Under the pieces are notes generated by a model. The model searched no databases. It saw only the letters and a program-made list of their open reading frames with translations, and had not been told where the DNA came from. From Pseudomonadota bacterium (lineage in GTDB: Bacteria > Pseudomonadota > Alphaproteobacteria > Caulobacterales > Caulobacteraceae), in NCBI GenBank assembly GCA_018241995.1, contig JAFECT010000006.1, positions 186,001 through 250,000 on the forward strand: a stretch of DNA of 64,000 nt. The letters are read 5' to 3'. Both the position numbers and the translations under genes were made by a program. This document shows positions 26,669-35,313 of this stretch, piece by piece (the first letter of the stretch is position 1; each line of letters begins with the position of its first letter).

Positions 26669-27238
26669 TCAGGCCCGACGCTTCAGGGCCTTCAGCGTCC
26701 AGGTGACGATGAGCCGGCAAAGGAACCAGCAGATCACGGCGTTGACCGCGGCGACGGGGTAGAGCCAGTTCCCGAGCAGTTCGTGCATTCCGGGCGGCGG
26801 CGGCTGATCCACGCTGCCCAGGAAGAAGTTGTGAGCGCCGGTCCACAGGCCCACGCGGTCGGGATCGCCCGGCTTCATCGCCGCGGCGATCAGGCCGCCA
26901 ACGCCCCAGCCGCCCACGATCAGCACCGCGAAGAAGGCGGCCGTGGCGGTCAGGCTCTTGTGCGCGCGACGCAGCACCACCGCCAGGCCTTGCATGGCGC
27001 GGCCTGATCCCAGGGCGCGGGTCACTTCCATCTCGTCGACGAAGCGGGCGGCGTAGGCCTCCGCCGGGCCGAAGGCGGCCAGGACCTCGCCCTGATCCTG
27101 TCCCTGCTCGACGCGAGCCAGGACGTGGGCGCGGGTCTCCTCGACGATGTCGTCGCGGTCGCGCTCGGGCAGGGAGGACAGCGCCCAGCCCAGACGGCGC
27201 AGATAGGTCTTCAGTTCGGCGTAGCGGGTGTCATCCAT
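26669..27238 (-). CDS. HAAS/DUF1700-type membrane protein of the PadR cassette
   Basis: In this 189-aa protein, residues 1-70 form a soluble helical domain (YLRRLGWALSSLPERDRDDIVEE, then VLAAFGPAEAYAARFVDEM) of the HAAS/DUF1700 type. This domain commonly precedes membrane segments and travels with PadR regulators. Hydrophobic spans follow at about 95-118 and 158-180. It starts 4 nt after the padR stop, so it is co-transcribed. The family role is thought to be signalling or regulation of the partner; this is not proven. Confidence 0.8.
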   Translation of the reverse strand: MDDTRYAELKTYLRRLGWALSSLPERDRDDIVEETRAHVLARVEQGQDQGEVLAAFGPAEAYAARFVDEMEVTRALGSGRAMQGLAVVLRRAHKSLTATAAFFAVLIVGGWGVGGLIAAAMKPGDPDRVGLWTGAHNFFLGSVDQPPPPGMHELLGNWLYPVAAVNAVICWFLCRLIVTWTLKALKRRA

Positions 27239-27242
27239 GGCC

Positions 27243-27593
27243 TCAGGCCTCCAGGAAGGTGTTGAGGGCGGCGCTGATCCGGCGCCATTCGCCCGAGAGC
27301 GCTTCCAGCTCCTCGGCGCCCAGGGGAGTCAGGGCGTAGTAGCGGCGCGGCCGCCCACCCGACGGATCGATGCGCCACTCCGACTTGATCGAGCCGCCCT
27401 TCTCCAGGCGGTGCAGCAGGGGGTAGATCGTCCCCTCCGCCACGTTCAGCCCCGCGTCGCGACGCAGGCGCTCCAGAATCTCCAGGCCGTACTCCGGCTC
27501 GTCCCGTAGTAGGCGCAGCAGGGCGATCTCCATCAGGCCGCGCAGCAGCTGCGCCTTGCGGGCCTCGATCGGGCTTTCGGCTTCGCGTGGCAT
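27243..27593 (-). CDS. PadR-family transcriptional regulator
   Basis: This 116-aa PadR winged-helix protein has LLRGLMEIALLRLLRDEPEYG as the first helices and ILERLRRDAGLNVAEGTIYPL as the recognition region. The wing is LEKGGSIKSEWRIDPSGGRPRRYYALTP, followed by a C-terminal dimerisation helix. ATG 27593 is chosen because it overlaps the stop of a 39-codon ORF (TGATG) and the PadR domain begins there; the longer frame is unlike any PadR N-terminus. The 12-1-12 palindrome at 27730-27754 is the probable operator. Confidence 0.92.
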   Translation of the reverse strand: MPREAESPIEARKAQLLRGLMEIALLRLLRDEPEYGLEILERLRRDAGLNVAEGTIYPLLHRLEKGGSIKSEWRIDPSGGRPRRYYALTPLGAEELEALSGEWRRISAALNTFLEA

Positions 27594-27712
27594 CAGGACA
27601 GGGCCTCGCCGAGCGCCAGGGCCAAGGCCTTGACCAGCGGCGTCTTCGCGACGCTGACGGCCAGGAGAAGGCCCAGCGCGCAGCCGCACAGGATGTTGAA
27701 GGCTCGGAGCAT
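27593..27712 (-). CDS. Micro-ORF (39 aa) coupled to padR
   Basis: A 39-aa hydrophobic peptide begins MLRAFNILCGCALGLLLAVS, with one probable membrane span at residues 5-22. Its TGA shares a base with the padR ATG, so its translation would be coupled to padR. It lies between the palindromic operator and padR, so it would be the first cistron. I see no strong Shine-Dalgarno and no known family. It could be a leader peptide or a real membrane micropeptide. Confidence 0.5.
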   Translation of the reverse strand: MLRAFNILCGCALGLLLAVSVAKTPLVKALALALGEALS

Positions 27713-27729
27713 GGGCGCCGCGTCTAGAG

Positions 27730-27754
27730 TTGCGATACAAGCCTTGTGTCGCAA
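27730..27754. promoter_or_regulatory. PadR operator candidate
   Basis: TTGCGATACAAG (27730-27741), one central base, and CTTGTGTCGCAA (27743-27754) are complementary at 11 of 12 positions. The site lies 18 nt upstream of the first cistron of the padR transcript, where an autorepressor site would be expected. Assignment to PadR is inference. Confidence 0.65.
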
Positions 27755-27787
27755 GATAACGTGCGGCGCAAATTAAAATTCCTCAAT

Positions 27788-27978
27788 GATCCTTCTCCCC
27801 TTGTGGGGGAAGGATGGGACCCCGTTGCGCAGCAACGGGAGGATGGGGGTCTAGATACCGGTTCAGAACTTGGCGCGGGAGTTGGACGCCAAGGCTTGGG
27901 AGGTTTGCGCGACCCCCTATCCTCCCACTCGCCTGCGGCTCATGGGGCCCATCCTTCCCCCGCAAGGGGGGAAGGATC
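27788..27978. repeat. Long imperfect inverted repeat
   Basis: Arms of about 65 nt (27788-27851 and 27911-27978) are imperfect reverse complements. The best parts are the outer GATCCTT...GGGGAAGGATGGG and the inner GGGAGGATGGGGGTC. About 60 nt separate the arms. Each arm contains its own CCTTCCCC/GGGGAAGG-type palindromes. No ORF is supported inside. It resembles a non-coding repetitive element (REP/MITE-like) between two leftward transcription units. Confidence 0.7.
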
Positions 27979-28266
27979 CTATCCTTCCAGTTCCGCCTTA
28001 ACCGCCTCCAGGTCGGCGTCCTGGCCGCCGGCCATGTAGCGCCACTCCAACGGTTCGGAGGTGTAGTTCGAAATGTGCGCCATGGCTTCGCCCAGCGTGG
28101 GCTCCAAGGTGTCGAACAGCGGGCTCGAGCGGCGCTGCTGGTCGTACTCGTCGACGGTGAACATCCACAGCCGGCGCCCGTCGGCCTGGGCCTTTGTCTG
28201 ATAGATGTAGAACCGCAGCAGGGGCGGGCCCTCGGCGTCCGCGGTGAAGGCGTAGGCTTCGCTCAT
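27979..28266 (-). CDS. Hypothetical protein coupled to a GST
   Basis: This 95-aa protein of unknown function begins MSEAYAFTADAEGPPLLRF. ATG 28266 is chosen because it overlaps the upstream GST stop as ATGA; two in-frame codons earlier are not needed. It has no membrane segment. It is similar by eye to the protein at 26288-26608 (shared MSE, GPPxLxF, YD..RR, EPLxWR). The 3' end abuts the long inverted repeat. The role is probably linked to the GST through translational coupling. Confidence 0.72.
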   Translation of the reverse strand: MSEAYAFTADAEGPPLLRFYIYQTKAQADGRRLWMFTVDEYDQQRRSSPLFDTLEPTLGEAMAHISNYTSEPLEWRYMAGGQDADLEAVKAELEG

Positions 28267-28922
28267 CCTTCCCAACCTTCCTCGAAGGGGAAACGTTCTG
28301 CCCAGAACGTCTGCAGCTCGGGCAGGGCGTCGATCCGGCGCACGATTTCACCCAGGCGCGGGCAGGCGTCGTAGAACCAGCGCCGGCGCGGGCTCCAACG
28401 CGAGACGACGGTGACGTAGAGATCGAGCAGGCTCATCCGCTCGCCCAACAGCCAGGGCGTCTTCACGCCCAGGCTCCACGCCTCCATCACCCGCCAGCAG
28501 CTCTTGATCCGCTCCAGCGCCCGCTCGCGCAGGTGATCCTGGTCGTCCGGATCGTCGAACCAGACGGACGGGTCGTCGCGCAGCAGGAACATCGAATAGA
28601 TGTTGGCCGGCACATAGACCATCCAGCGCAGATAATCGGGCCGGGCGGGGTCAGTCGGCCCCGGCGCCAGGCCGGCCTCGGGCTTGAGGTCGCCCAGCAT
28701 CATCAGGATCGCCGCGCTCTCGGTCATCAGCCGCCCGTCGGGCAGCTCCACGGTCGGCACCTGGCCCAGCGGATTGACCTGTCCGGCAAGGGCCTTGGCG
28801 TCGGGCCCGCACCAAGAGGCGGCGTCGACGGTCGTGTAGGGCAGGCCCAGCAAGGTCATGGCCGCTTCGACGGCGACCGATCCGGAGCCCGGCCCTCCAT
28901 AGACCCTGTAGGCGTCAGCCAT
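28263..28922 (-). CDS. Glutathione S-transferase family protein
   Basis: This 219-aa GST has an N-terminal thioredoxin fold at residues 1-80, with NPLGQVPTVELPDGRLMTES (cis-Pro region and glutathione-binding ES). The C-terminal helical domain has TPWLLGERMSLLDLYVTVVSRW, with the N-capping motif around SLLDLY. The substrate is unknown. It is transcribed leftward and coupled to the 95-aa gene by ATGA overlap. It is divergent from nrdB; the 119-nt space between them holds candidate DnaA and NrdR sites. Confidence 0.9.
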   Translation of the reverse strand: MADAYRVYGGPGSGSVAVEAAMTLLGLPYTTVDAASWCGPDAKALAGQVNPLGQVPTVELPDGRLMTESAAILMMLGDLKPEAGLAPGPTDPARPDYLRWMVYVPANIYSMFLLRDDPSVWFDDPDDQDHLRERALERIKSCWRVMEAWSLGVKTPWLLGERMSLLDLYVTVVSRWSPRRRWFYDACPRLGEIVRRIDALPELQTFWAERFPFEEGWEG

Positions 28923-28925
28923 GAT

Positions 28926-28955
28926 TTATCCCCAGATCGACACAAGATGTTGATG
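28926..28955 (+). promoter_or_regulatory. Candidate DnaA box and weak NrdR-like site upstream of nrdB
   Basis: TTATCCCCA (28926-28934) matches the DnaA box TTATCCACA at 8 of 9 positions. ACACAAGATGTTGATG (28940-28955) matches the NrdR consensus in its left part only (11 of 16 overall). A GATTC (GANTC, CcrM-type) lies at 29025-29029 near the start codon. Each is weak alone; together they suggest cell-cycle control. Confidence 0.4.
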
Positions 28956-29041
28956 ATCGGCGCCTGCGACCAACCATCCGTAGCGGTCCCTTAACCACAG
29001 GGGTATCACTTGAGGAAGTCTCCAGATTCGGACCTCGCGCC

Positions 29042-30079
29042 ATGAACGCTTCCAGCCTGCGCTCCGCTCCCGGCCTGCTCACGCCGTCGGCGTCCTACAA
29101 GCCGTTCCGCTATCCGTGGGCCTATGAGTTCTGGAAAAAGCAGCAGCAGGTCCACTGGATGCCCGAAGAGGTGCCGCTGGGCGAGGACTGCCAGGACTGG
29201 GCGGTGAAGCTCAACGACAAAGAGCGCAACCTGCTGACCCAGATCTTCCGCTTCTTCACCCAGTCCGACATCGAGGTCGCGGACAACTACATGGAGCGCT
29301 ACGGCCGGGTGTTCAAACCGACCGAAGTGAGGATGATGCTGTCGTCGTTCGCCAATATGGAGACCATCCATATCGCGGCCTACGCGCTGCTGCTCGAAAC
29401 CATCGGCATGCCCGAGAGCGAGTTCGGCGCCTTCATGGAATACGACGCCATGAAGGCCAAGCACGACTACATGCAGAAGTTCGGGGTCGAGACCGAGGCC
29501 GACATCGCCCGCACGCTCGCCATGTTCGGCGGGTTCACCGAGGGCCTGCAGCTGTTCGCGTCCTTTGCGATGCTGATGAACTTCCCGCGCTTCAACAAGA
29601 TGAAGGGCATGGGCCAGATCGTCAGCTGGTCGGTGCGCGACGAGAGCCTGCACTGCGAAGGGATCATCAAGCTCTACCACGCCTTCAACAAGGAGACCGG
29701 GGCGGTCACCAAGGCCGTGGCCGACGACATCGTCGACTGCTGCAAGACGGTGGTGGGGCTGGAGGACCGGTTCATCGACCTGGCCTTCGAGGCCGGCGAG
29801 ATCCAGGGCATGACGCCCACTGACATCAAGTCCTACATCCGCTTCATCGCCGACTGGCGCCTGCGCCAGCTGCAGCTGCCCGAAGTCTACGGCATCAAGG
29901 AAAACCCGTTGCCCTGGCTGCAGAGCATGCTGTCGGGCGTCGAGCACGCCAACTTCTTCGAGGCGCGCGCCACCGAATACTCCAAGGCCGCTACCAAGGG
30001 CGCCTGGCACGGCGGCGAGGGCGTGTGGAGCGAGTTCGACAAGCTCATGGCCAAGCGCAAGGAAGCGGAACCGGTCTAA
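29042..30079 (+). CDS. nrdB: Class Ia ribonucleotide reductase, beta subunit
   Basis: NrdB holds the diiron centre and tyrosyl radical used by NrdA. The 345-aa protein shows ligand D76 in [14 protein letters not shown]107 and H110 in METIHIAAY, and Y114 at the radical position (E-x-x-H-x-x-x-Y as in E. coli Y122). The second ligand set includes Glu in FTEGLQLF and the E/H pair in RDESLHCE. It is therefore an active, Tyr-radical type. No ATP-cone is seen at the N-terminus. The stop overlaps the convergent dioxygenase gene in CTAA. Confidence 0.95.
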   Translation: MNASSLRSAPGLLTPSASYKPFRYPWAYEFWKKQQQVHWMPEEVPLGEDCQDWAVKLNDKERNLLTQIFRFFTQSDIEVADNYMERYGRVFKPTEVRMMLSSFANMETIHIAAYALLLETIGMPESEFGAFMEYDAMKAKHDYMQKFGVETEADIARTLAMFGGFTEGLQLFASFAMLMNFPRFNKMKGMGQIVSWSVRDESLHCEGIIKLYHAFNKETGAVTKAVADDIVDCCKTVVGLEDRFIDLAFEAGEIQGMTPTDIKSYIRFIADWRLRQLQLPEVYGIKENPLPWLQSMLSGVEHANFFEARATEYSKAATKGAWHGGEGVWSEFDKLMAKRKEAEPV

Positions 30080-30765
30080 CCGAACACCTCATCGGTGCTC
30101 ATGCGCACCGATCGGATTCCCCTGGTCGCCTCCCATGCCTCACGCTGAGCCAACGCCGCATAGGTGACGAGCAGCGAGCGCCGCCTTGCGCCCGAGACGT
30201 TGCGGGTGGCGCCGTGCAGCAGGTTGGCGTCGAACACCAGGATATCGCCGGCTCCCCCGCTGAGGACTTCCGACTGGGCGTCAGCCTCCGGCGTCGCCTC
30301 GGGCTCGCCGCCGTGGCTGGCGCGCAGGACGCGGGTCGCGCCGTTTTCGGGGCTGTAGTCGTCCAGGAACACCAGGGCCGAGACCACGCCGGTCTCGCCC
30401 GCGCCGTCGCGGTGCAGGCCCTGAAAGCCCCCGCCAAGCTTCGGCTCCCGCCCTTCGACCTGACCGAGGAAGAAAGGTTCGCCGATCAGCGCATGGGCGG
30501 CCGCCAGAAGGGCGGGCAGGCGACAGGTTTGCTGGATTGTGGGATCGAGGTCGACCAGGGCATGGCGCCAGTCGGCGCCGCGGGGCGCGGGCCAACGCTC
30601 CGAGGGCGTTTCACCGGCGTCAAACGCCGAGCGCAGCGACTCGCGCCACTCCGGAGGCACAGCGCCTCGCAGTAGCGCGCAGCCGTCGCGACGAAGGCCG
30701 GCCAAGCCGTCTCCCTCCAGCCGGTCCACGCGCGTGATTTCGGAAAGATCGCCCATGAGGAGCAT
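30076..30765 (-). CDS. Phytanoyl-CoA dioxygenase (PhyH) family protein
   Basis: This 229-aa non-heme Fe(II)/2-oxoglutarate oxygenase has the facial triad: H118 and D120 in GLHRDGAG and H184 in NLLHGAT. The 2-oxoglutarate-binding Arg is among RRRSLLV (194-196). The jelly-roll core spans residues about 95-205. The substrate is unknown; the family includes enzymes acting on phytanoyl-CoA, ectoine and secondary metabolites. The start may be the second Met (30756). It appears monocistronic and tail-to-tail with nrdB. Confidence 0.85.
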   Translation of the reverse strand: MLLMGDLSEITRVDRLEGDGLAGLRRDGCALLRGAVPPEWRESLRSAFDAGETPSERWPAPRGADWRHALVDLDPTIQQTCRLPALLAAAHALIGEPFFLGQVEGREPKLGGGFQGLHRDGAGETGVVSALVFLDDYSPENGATRVLRASHGGEPEATPEADAQSEVLSGGAGDILVFDANLLHGATRNVSGARRRSLLVTYAALAQREAWEATRGIRSVRMSTDEVFG

Positions 30766-30798
30766 CTAGCCCCGGTTCGCGTGAGCGCGCCAGGGCGA

Positions 30799-32916
30799 TC
30801 AGGCCGCGGCGGCTGCTTCCGCCTTGGCCGTCAGCACGGCGTTCATGGTTGTCAGCAGGGCTGTTCGGTTGATCGGCTTGCCTACGTGGCCGTCCATCCC
30901 GGCCTCGCGACAGCGGGCCACGTCCTGGGCGGTGACGTCGGCGGTCATGGCCACGATAGGGGTGCGCGAGGCGTCGCCCTTCAGCGCGCGGATCGCGCGA
31001 GCGGCTGAATATCCGTCCATGCCCGGCATGTGGATGTCCATCAGGATCATGTCGAAGCCTTCGCCGCGCCGGGCGGCGTCCACGGCGGCGGCGCCGTCGT
31101 CGCAGGTCGAGACCTCGCAGCCGGCGGCGGTCAGCACCAGAGACGCAACCTCTCGGTTGATGGGGTGGTCGTCGACCACCAGCACCCGCACCGCGCGCTC
31201 GAATTCCTCGTCGCCGGCCTCGGCTGCGGCCTGATGATCGGCCGCGGAGGAGCGGTCCAGAGGTACGCTGAACCAGAAGACGGAACCGTGGCCGTGGTCG
31301 TCGCGGGCGCGCACGCCGATCTCGCCGCCCATCAGCTCGATCAGCGACTTCGAGATCGCCAGGCCCAGGCCCGTGCCGCCGTAGGTGCGGCTGATCGAGG
31401 CGTCGACCTGCGAGAACGGCTGGAACAGGCGGTCGCGTTTGTCTTCGGCGACACCGATGCCCGTGTCGACGACCGAGATGGTCACCTGGTCGGCGTCCTC
31501 GCCATCGCGCGGCGCGGCTTCCACGACCACGCGCACCTCGCCCTCGGCGGTGAACTTCACCGCGTTGTTCAGCAGGTTTAGCAGCACCTGGCGAATGCGC
31601 AGGTCGTCGGCGACGTGGCGCGCGGCCGGATCCAGGCGGTTGTCGAGGTGCAGCTTCAGCCCCTTGGCCTCGGCGGACGGGCGCACGATGGCGGAGGTCT
31701 GCTCGATCAAGGCCGACAGGTCGCTGGGGGCGGGGTTCAGGTCGAACTGCTTGGCCTCGATCTTGGAGAAGTCGAGGATGTCGTTGACCAGGGCCAGAAG
31801 AATGTCGCTCGAGCCCAGCACCAGCTCGGCCTGGCGTTTGGCGTCGGGCGCCAGGTCGTTGCGCTCGTGCAGCACGCGCGAGAAGCCGATGATGCCGTTC
31901 AGCGGCGTGCGGATTTCGTGACTCATCACCGCCAGGAAACGGGCCTTGGCCTGGGCGGCGTGCTCGGCCTCGGCGCGGGCGGCGCGGGCGGCGGCCTCGC
32001 TGCGGGCCAGCCTCTGGGCGGCGCGGTTGCGTTCGCCGAGCGCGTTGGTGGCGGGCAGGGCGCTGATGAACACCGTCACCAGGAACAGCTGCAGGATGTC
32101 CTGATCCACGAAGGGCCTGAGCGGGGACATCATGGCGATCGGCCCGAGGCCGCGCACGGTCAGGGCGATGGCGGGAATCACGACGCCCAGCACCGAGATC
32201 GACACCCAGGCCGGGCCGGCGCGGAAGGCGGTGAGCATCAGAAGCGGGAAGATCAGCAGGAACAGCGGGGTGCGCCCGAAGCTGAAACCGACCACGGTCA
32301 CGGCGATGATCAGCGCCAGCAGCACGTAGCGCTCCAGCACCGATGCGGCGGCTGCGTAGACGGCGCGCTTGTGCTTGACCGCAAGCAGAACCGCCGGCGC
32401 GGCCAGCAGGACGCCCAGGTAGTCGCACACCCACCACATGTACCAATCGCGCAGGTCCAGGCCGTTGGTGACGGCTCGGTACGCGGTGCCGATGCTCGCC
32501 TCGAGTACGGCGGCGATCAGGCTCACGACGGCGAACTGGGTCAGGCGCTTGATTCGCGAAAGGTCGGTGGCGGCGCCGCAGAAGGTGCGCGTCATCCAGG
32601 CAGTGGCGAAGGCCAGGCCGGTGTTGAGCGCCGAGTAGACGACGTTCAGATCCCAGACCAGGTGGCCCAGCAGGTTCTCGCCGACGTTGATGGCCAGGCA
32701 GGCCGCCGAGAACGCCCAACCAAGGCGCTTGGGCAGCACCAGCAGCGCCGCGACCGCGACGCCGTTGGCCGGCCAGAAGGCGGAATTGGTCTCGACATCG
32801 CGGCAGAAGGCGACGCCCACGAACACCATCGAGGCATAGACCGCCAACAGCACCGCCGCGGTCCCGAGACCGCGCCGAGGCTCCGCCGGGCGATAGAGAC
32901 GCCACTTCGGGGGCAT
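30799..32916 (-). CDS. MASE1-sensor hybrid histidine kinase
   Basis: This 705-aa hybrid kinase has an N-terminal MASE1 membrane domain (about 8 spans, residues 15-295), with SAFWPANGVAVAALLVLPKR and WYMWWVCDYLGVLLAAPAVL. A short coiled coil follows, then HisKA with H333 in MSHEIRTPLNG, and HATPase_c with NLLNNAVKFTAEGE, DTGIGVAED and GGTGLGLAIS. The C-terminal receiver has VLVVDDHPINREV, phosphoacceptor Asp in MILMDIHMPGMDGY and Lys in VGKPINR. ATG 32916 is preferred for its GGAG Shine-Dalgarno; the first ATG at 32949 is the alternative. The signal is unknown. It stands alone on the - strand. Confidence 0.92.
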   Translation of the reverse strand: MPPKWRLYRPAEPRRGLGTAAVLLAVYASMVFVGVAFCRDVETNSAFWPANGVAVAALLVLPKRLGWAFSAACLAINVGENLLGHLVWDLNVVYSALNTGLAFATAWMTRTFCGAATDLSRIKRLTQFAVVSLIAAVLEASIGTAYRAVTNGLDLRDWYMWWVCDYLGVLLAAPAVLLAVKHKRAVYAAAASVLERYVLLALIIAVTVVGFSFGRTPLFLLIFPLLMLTAFRAGPAWVSISVLGVVIPAIALTVRGLGPIAMMSPLRPFVDQDILQLFLVTVFISALPATNALGERNRAAQRLARSEAAARAARAEAEHAAQAKARFLAVMSHEIRTPLNGIIGFSRVLHERNDLAPDAKRQAELVLGSSDILLALVNDILDFSKIEAKQFDLNPAPSDLSALIEQTSAIVRPSAEAKGLKLHLDNRLDPAARHVADDLRIRQVLLNLLNNAVKFTAEGEVRVVVEAAPRDGEDADQVTISVVDTGIGVAEDKRDRLFQPFSQVDASISRTYGGTGLGLAISKSLIELMGGEIGVRARDDHGHGSVFWFSVPLDRSSAADHQAAAEAGDEEFERAVRVLVVDDHPINREVASLVLTAAGCEVSTCDDGAAAVDAARRGEGFDMILMDIHMPGMDGYSAARAIRALKGDASRTPIVAMTADVTAQDVARCREAGMDGHVGKPINRTALLTTMNAVLTAKAEAAAAA

Positions 32917-33092
32917 GCAAACTCCGCACACAGGACGGACCACGTCCATCCGGAGTGCAACCTGGACGCCAAAGCTTTGAGAAAATCCTTACGCCGTTCC
33001 GAAGCTTGTCGGCTTTCAGTCGAACCTGTTCGCCGAGATTTCCGGAAGCCGATCCGCGCTTAAGGCGTTTCCCTTGCCGGAAGGTGGTTTGC

Positions 33093-35267
33093 GTGCACGA
33101 ACATCCTCAACGGCCCGACTTCGGCGACCGCGCCAGACGCCTTGTGGCGAAAGGGCGCAACCAGTGGCGGCGGACCCGTGCGCGCCTCGAACGGCTGGCC
33201 ACGCCCAGGCGTCTGCGCATCGGTGCGGGTGGCCCGGAAGCGCCGGATGCGGACGATCCGGATCACGAAATCCAGGTCGGCGCCGATGGTCAGGCGGTCC
33301 TGGCGCCGCGACCGCGTGGGCGCGCGCTGCTGTGGCTGGCCGGCGCCTTCGCCCTGCTCGTCGCCGCCATCGCCCTGCTCATCGCCGTCTGGGACTGGGA
33401 CTGGTTCCGCGGGCCCGTGGCCCGCTACGCCTCCGCGCGCACCCATCGCTCGGTGCGCATCGACGGCCACCTGAAGGCGCACATCCTGACGTGGACTCCA
33501 CAGGTCTGGGTCACGGGACTGAAGATCGGCAATCCGAAGTGGGCGGGTCCGGGCGACGTGGCTCAGGTCCCGAGCCTGACGATCAAGGCGCGCCTGATGC
33601 CGCTGTTCGCCGGTCGGCTCGATTTGCCCCTGGTCGAGGTCGATCAACCTGACCTCAACCTCTACAGCGACGCTCAGGGCCGGGCGAACTGGAAGGGCGA
33701 CCCTAACGACGACAAGGCCGCGGCATTGCCGCCGATCCAGCGGCTGATCGTGCGCGACGGCAAGGTCAAGCTGAGGGACGTCAAGCGCAAGCTGACGCTC
33801 GACGCCACCGTCAACACCAGCGAGGACGCGCCGGGCTCGGGCCGGGGCGTGTTCCGGCTGGACGGCCGGGGCTCGCTCAACAGCGACCCGTTCCTGTTGC
33901 GCGTGAGCGGTGCGCCCCTGATCGACGTCAAGCGCGACCAGCCCTATCGCTTCGACGCGGACCTCAGGGCCGGAGCCACCCACATCGCCGCCAAAGGCCA
34001 GATCGACAAGCCGTTCGATCTGGCGCGCTATCACGCCAATCTGACGGTCTCCGGCGCGAACCTGGCCAAGCTCTATGATCTCACCGGCTTGGCCTTTCCG
34101 ACCACGCCCGCCTATCAGGCCACGGGCCTGTTCAGCCGCGACGGCCAGACTTACCGCTACCAGCGATTCTCCGGCCGGGTGGGCGCCTCCGACCTGTCCG
34201 GCGACATCCTGGTCGGCAAGCGCAAGGCGCGCCGCTACATGAGCGCGGACCTGGTCTCTCGCTCGCTCGACTGGAAAGACCTGGCGGCGGTGACCGGCGG
34301 CACGCCCGCCGCGCCCAAGGACGCATCGCCGGCGCTGCAGCAGGCGGCGCAGGAGTTGAAGGCGAGCGGTCGGATGATGCCCGACGCCGAGATCAACCTG
34401 GACAAGCTCCGCTCGCTCGACGCCGACGTGAAGTTCCGCGCCACCGCCGTGCAGGCGAACCGCCTGAAGTTGTCGCGCGTGAACCTCGGGGTGAAGCTCG
34501 ACCATGCGGTCCTGACCCTCAACCCGCTCTCCTTCACCTTCGCCCAGGGCGTGCTGGACGGCCACGCCCGCACCGACGCGCGCAAGGCCGTGCCCGTCAC
34601 CGATATCGACCTGCGCCTGTCCAACTATGCGCTGCAATCGCTTCTGCCGTTGCGCGGCGGCGCGCCGCCGGTCACCGGCATGGTCGATGCGGAAGCGCAC
34701 CTGCACGGCGCGGGGAAATCGATCCACCAGACCCTGGCGGCGTCCGACGGGCGCGTGCGCTTCGTCGCGCCGCACGGCGAAATCCGCCAGGCCTTCGCCG
34801 AGCTCCTGGGCATTAATGTCGGCAAGGGCCTGTCGCTGCTGCTCAACAAGGACCAGCACAAGACCGACTTGCGCTGCGCCGTGGCCGACTTCAGCGTCAC
34901 CGGCGGCGCCATGCAGGCGCGGCAGGTCGTGATCGACACGGGCGTGGTGGTTTCGCACGGCTCCGGATCGGTCAACCTGCGCAGCGAGACCATGAACCTG
35001 CGCCTGGAAGGCCAGTCCAAGAAGCCCCGCCTGCTGAGGCTCTGGGCTCCGATCACGGTCAAGGGCCGGTTCACCCACCCGCAGGTGGGCGTCGAGCGAG
35101 GAGCGGTGGCCGCGCAGGGCGGTGTGGCCGCGGCGCTGGGCGCTCTGGTGCATCCGCTGGCGGCTATCCTGCCGTTCGTGACGCCCGGCGGGGCCAAGGA
35201 CGTGGATTGCCCGGCCCTGATCGCCGGCCGCCTGCCGCCCCAGACCGCCCCGGCCAAGGGTCGATGA
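33093..35267 (+). CDS. AsmA-family protein (GTG start)
   Basis: This 724-aa protein has a basic cytoplasmic N-terminus and one membrane span (LLWLAGAFALLVAAIALLIAV, residues about 77-98). A long periplasmic region follows with the AsmA N-terminal motif (VARYASARTHRSVRIDG, KIGNPKWAG, VPSLTIKARLMPL) and C-terminal AsmA repeats (DGRVRFVAPHGEIRQAFAE). AsmA-like proteins are implicated in lipid transfer and outer-membrane assembly. GTG 33093 is chosen because AAGGTGG lies 6 nt upstream; the frame extends to 32955 without a plausible start. It ends in a Pro-rich tail. Confidence 0.85.
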   Translation: MHEHPQRPDFGDRARRLVAKGRNQWRRTRARLERLATPRRLRIGAGGPEAPDADDPDHEIQVGADGQAVLAPRPRGRALLWLAGAFALLVAAIALLIAVWDWDWFRGPVARYASARTHRSVRIDGHLKAHILTWTPQVWVTGLKIGNPKWAGPGDVAQVPSLTIKARLMPLFAGRLDLPLVEVDQPDLNLYSDAQGRANWKGDPNDDKAAALPPIQRLIVRDGKVKLRDVKRKLTLDATVNTSEDAPGSGRGVFRLDGRGSLNSDPFLLRVSGAPLIDVKRDQPYRFDADLRAGATHIAAKGQIDKPFDLARYHANLTVSGANLAKLYDLTGLAFPTTPAYQATGLFSRDGQTYRYQRFSGRVGASDLSGDILVGKRKARRYMSADLVSRSLDWKDLAAVTGGTPAAPKDASPALQQAAQELKASGRMMPDAEINLDKLRSLDADVKFRATAVQANRLKLSRVNLGVKLDHAVLTLNPLSFTFAQGVLDGHARTDARKAVPVTDIDLRLSNYALQSLLPLRGGAPPVTGMVDAEAHLHGAGKSIHQTLAASDGRVRFVAPHGEIRQAFAELLGINVGKGLSLLLNKDQHKTDLRCAVADFSVTGGAMQARQVVIDTGVVVSHGSGSVNLRSETMNLRLEGQSKKPRLLRLWAPITVKGRFTHPQVGVERGAVAAQGGVAAALGALVHPLAAILPFVTPGGAKDVDCPALIAGRLPPQTAPAKGR

Positions 35268-35313
35268 GCGCGCGCGCTTGATCCGCTTGCATCGCCGGCG
35301 CGTATAGCAACCG

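Noticed and set aside
32955-33092. 46-codon extension of the AsmA protein
   Set aside because: There is no good start signal, and GTG 33093 has a strong AAGGTGG Shine-Dalgarno.
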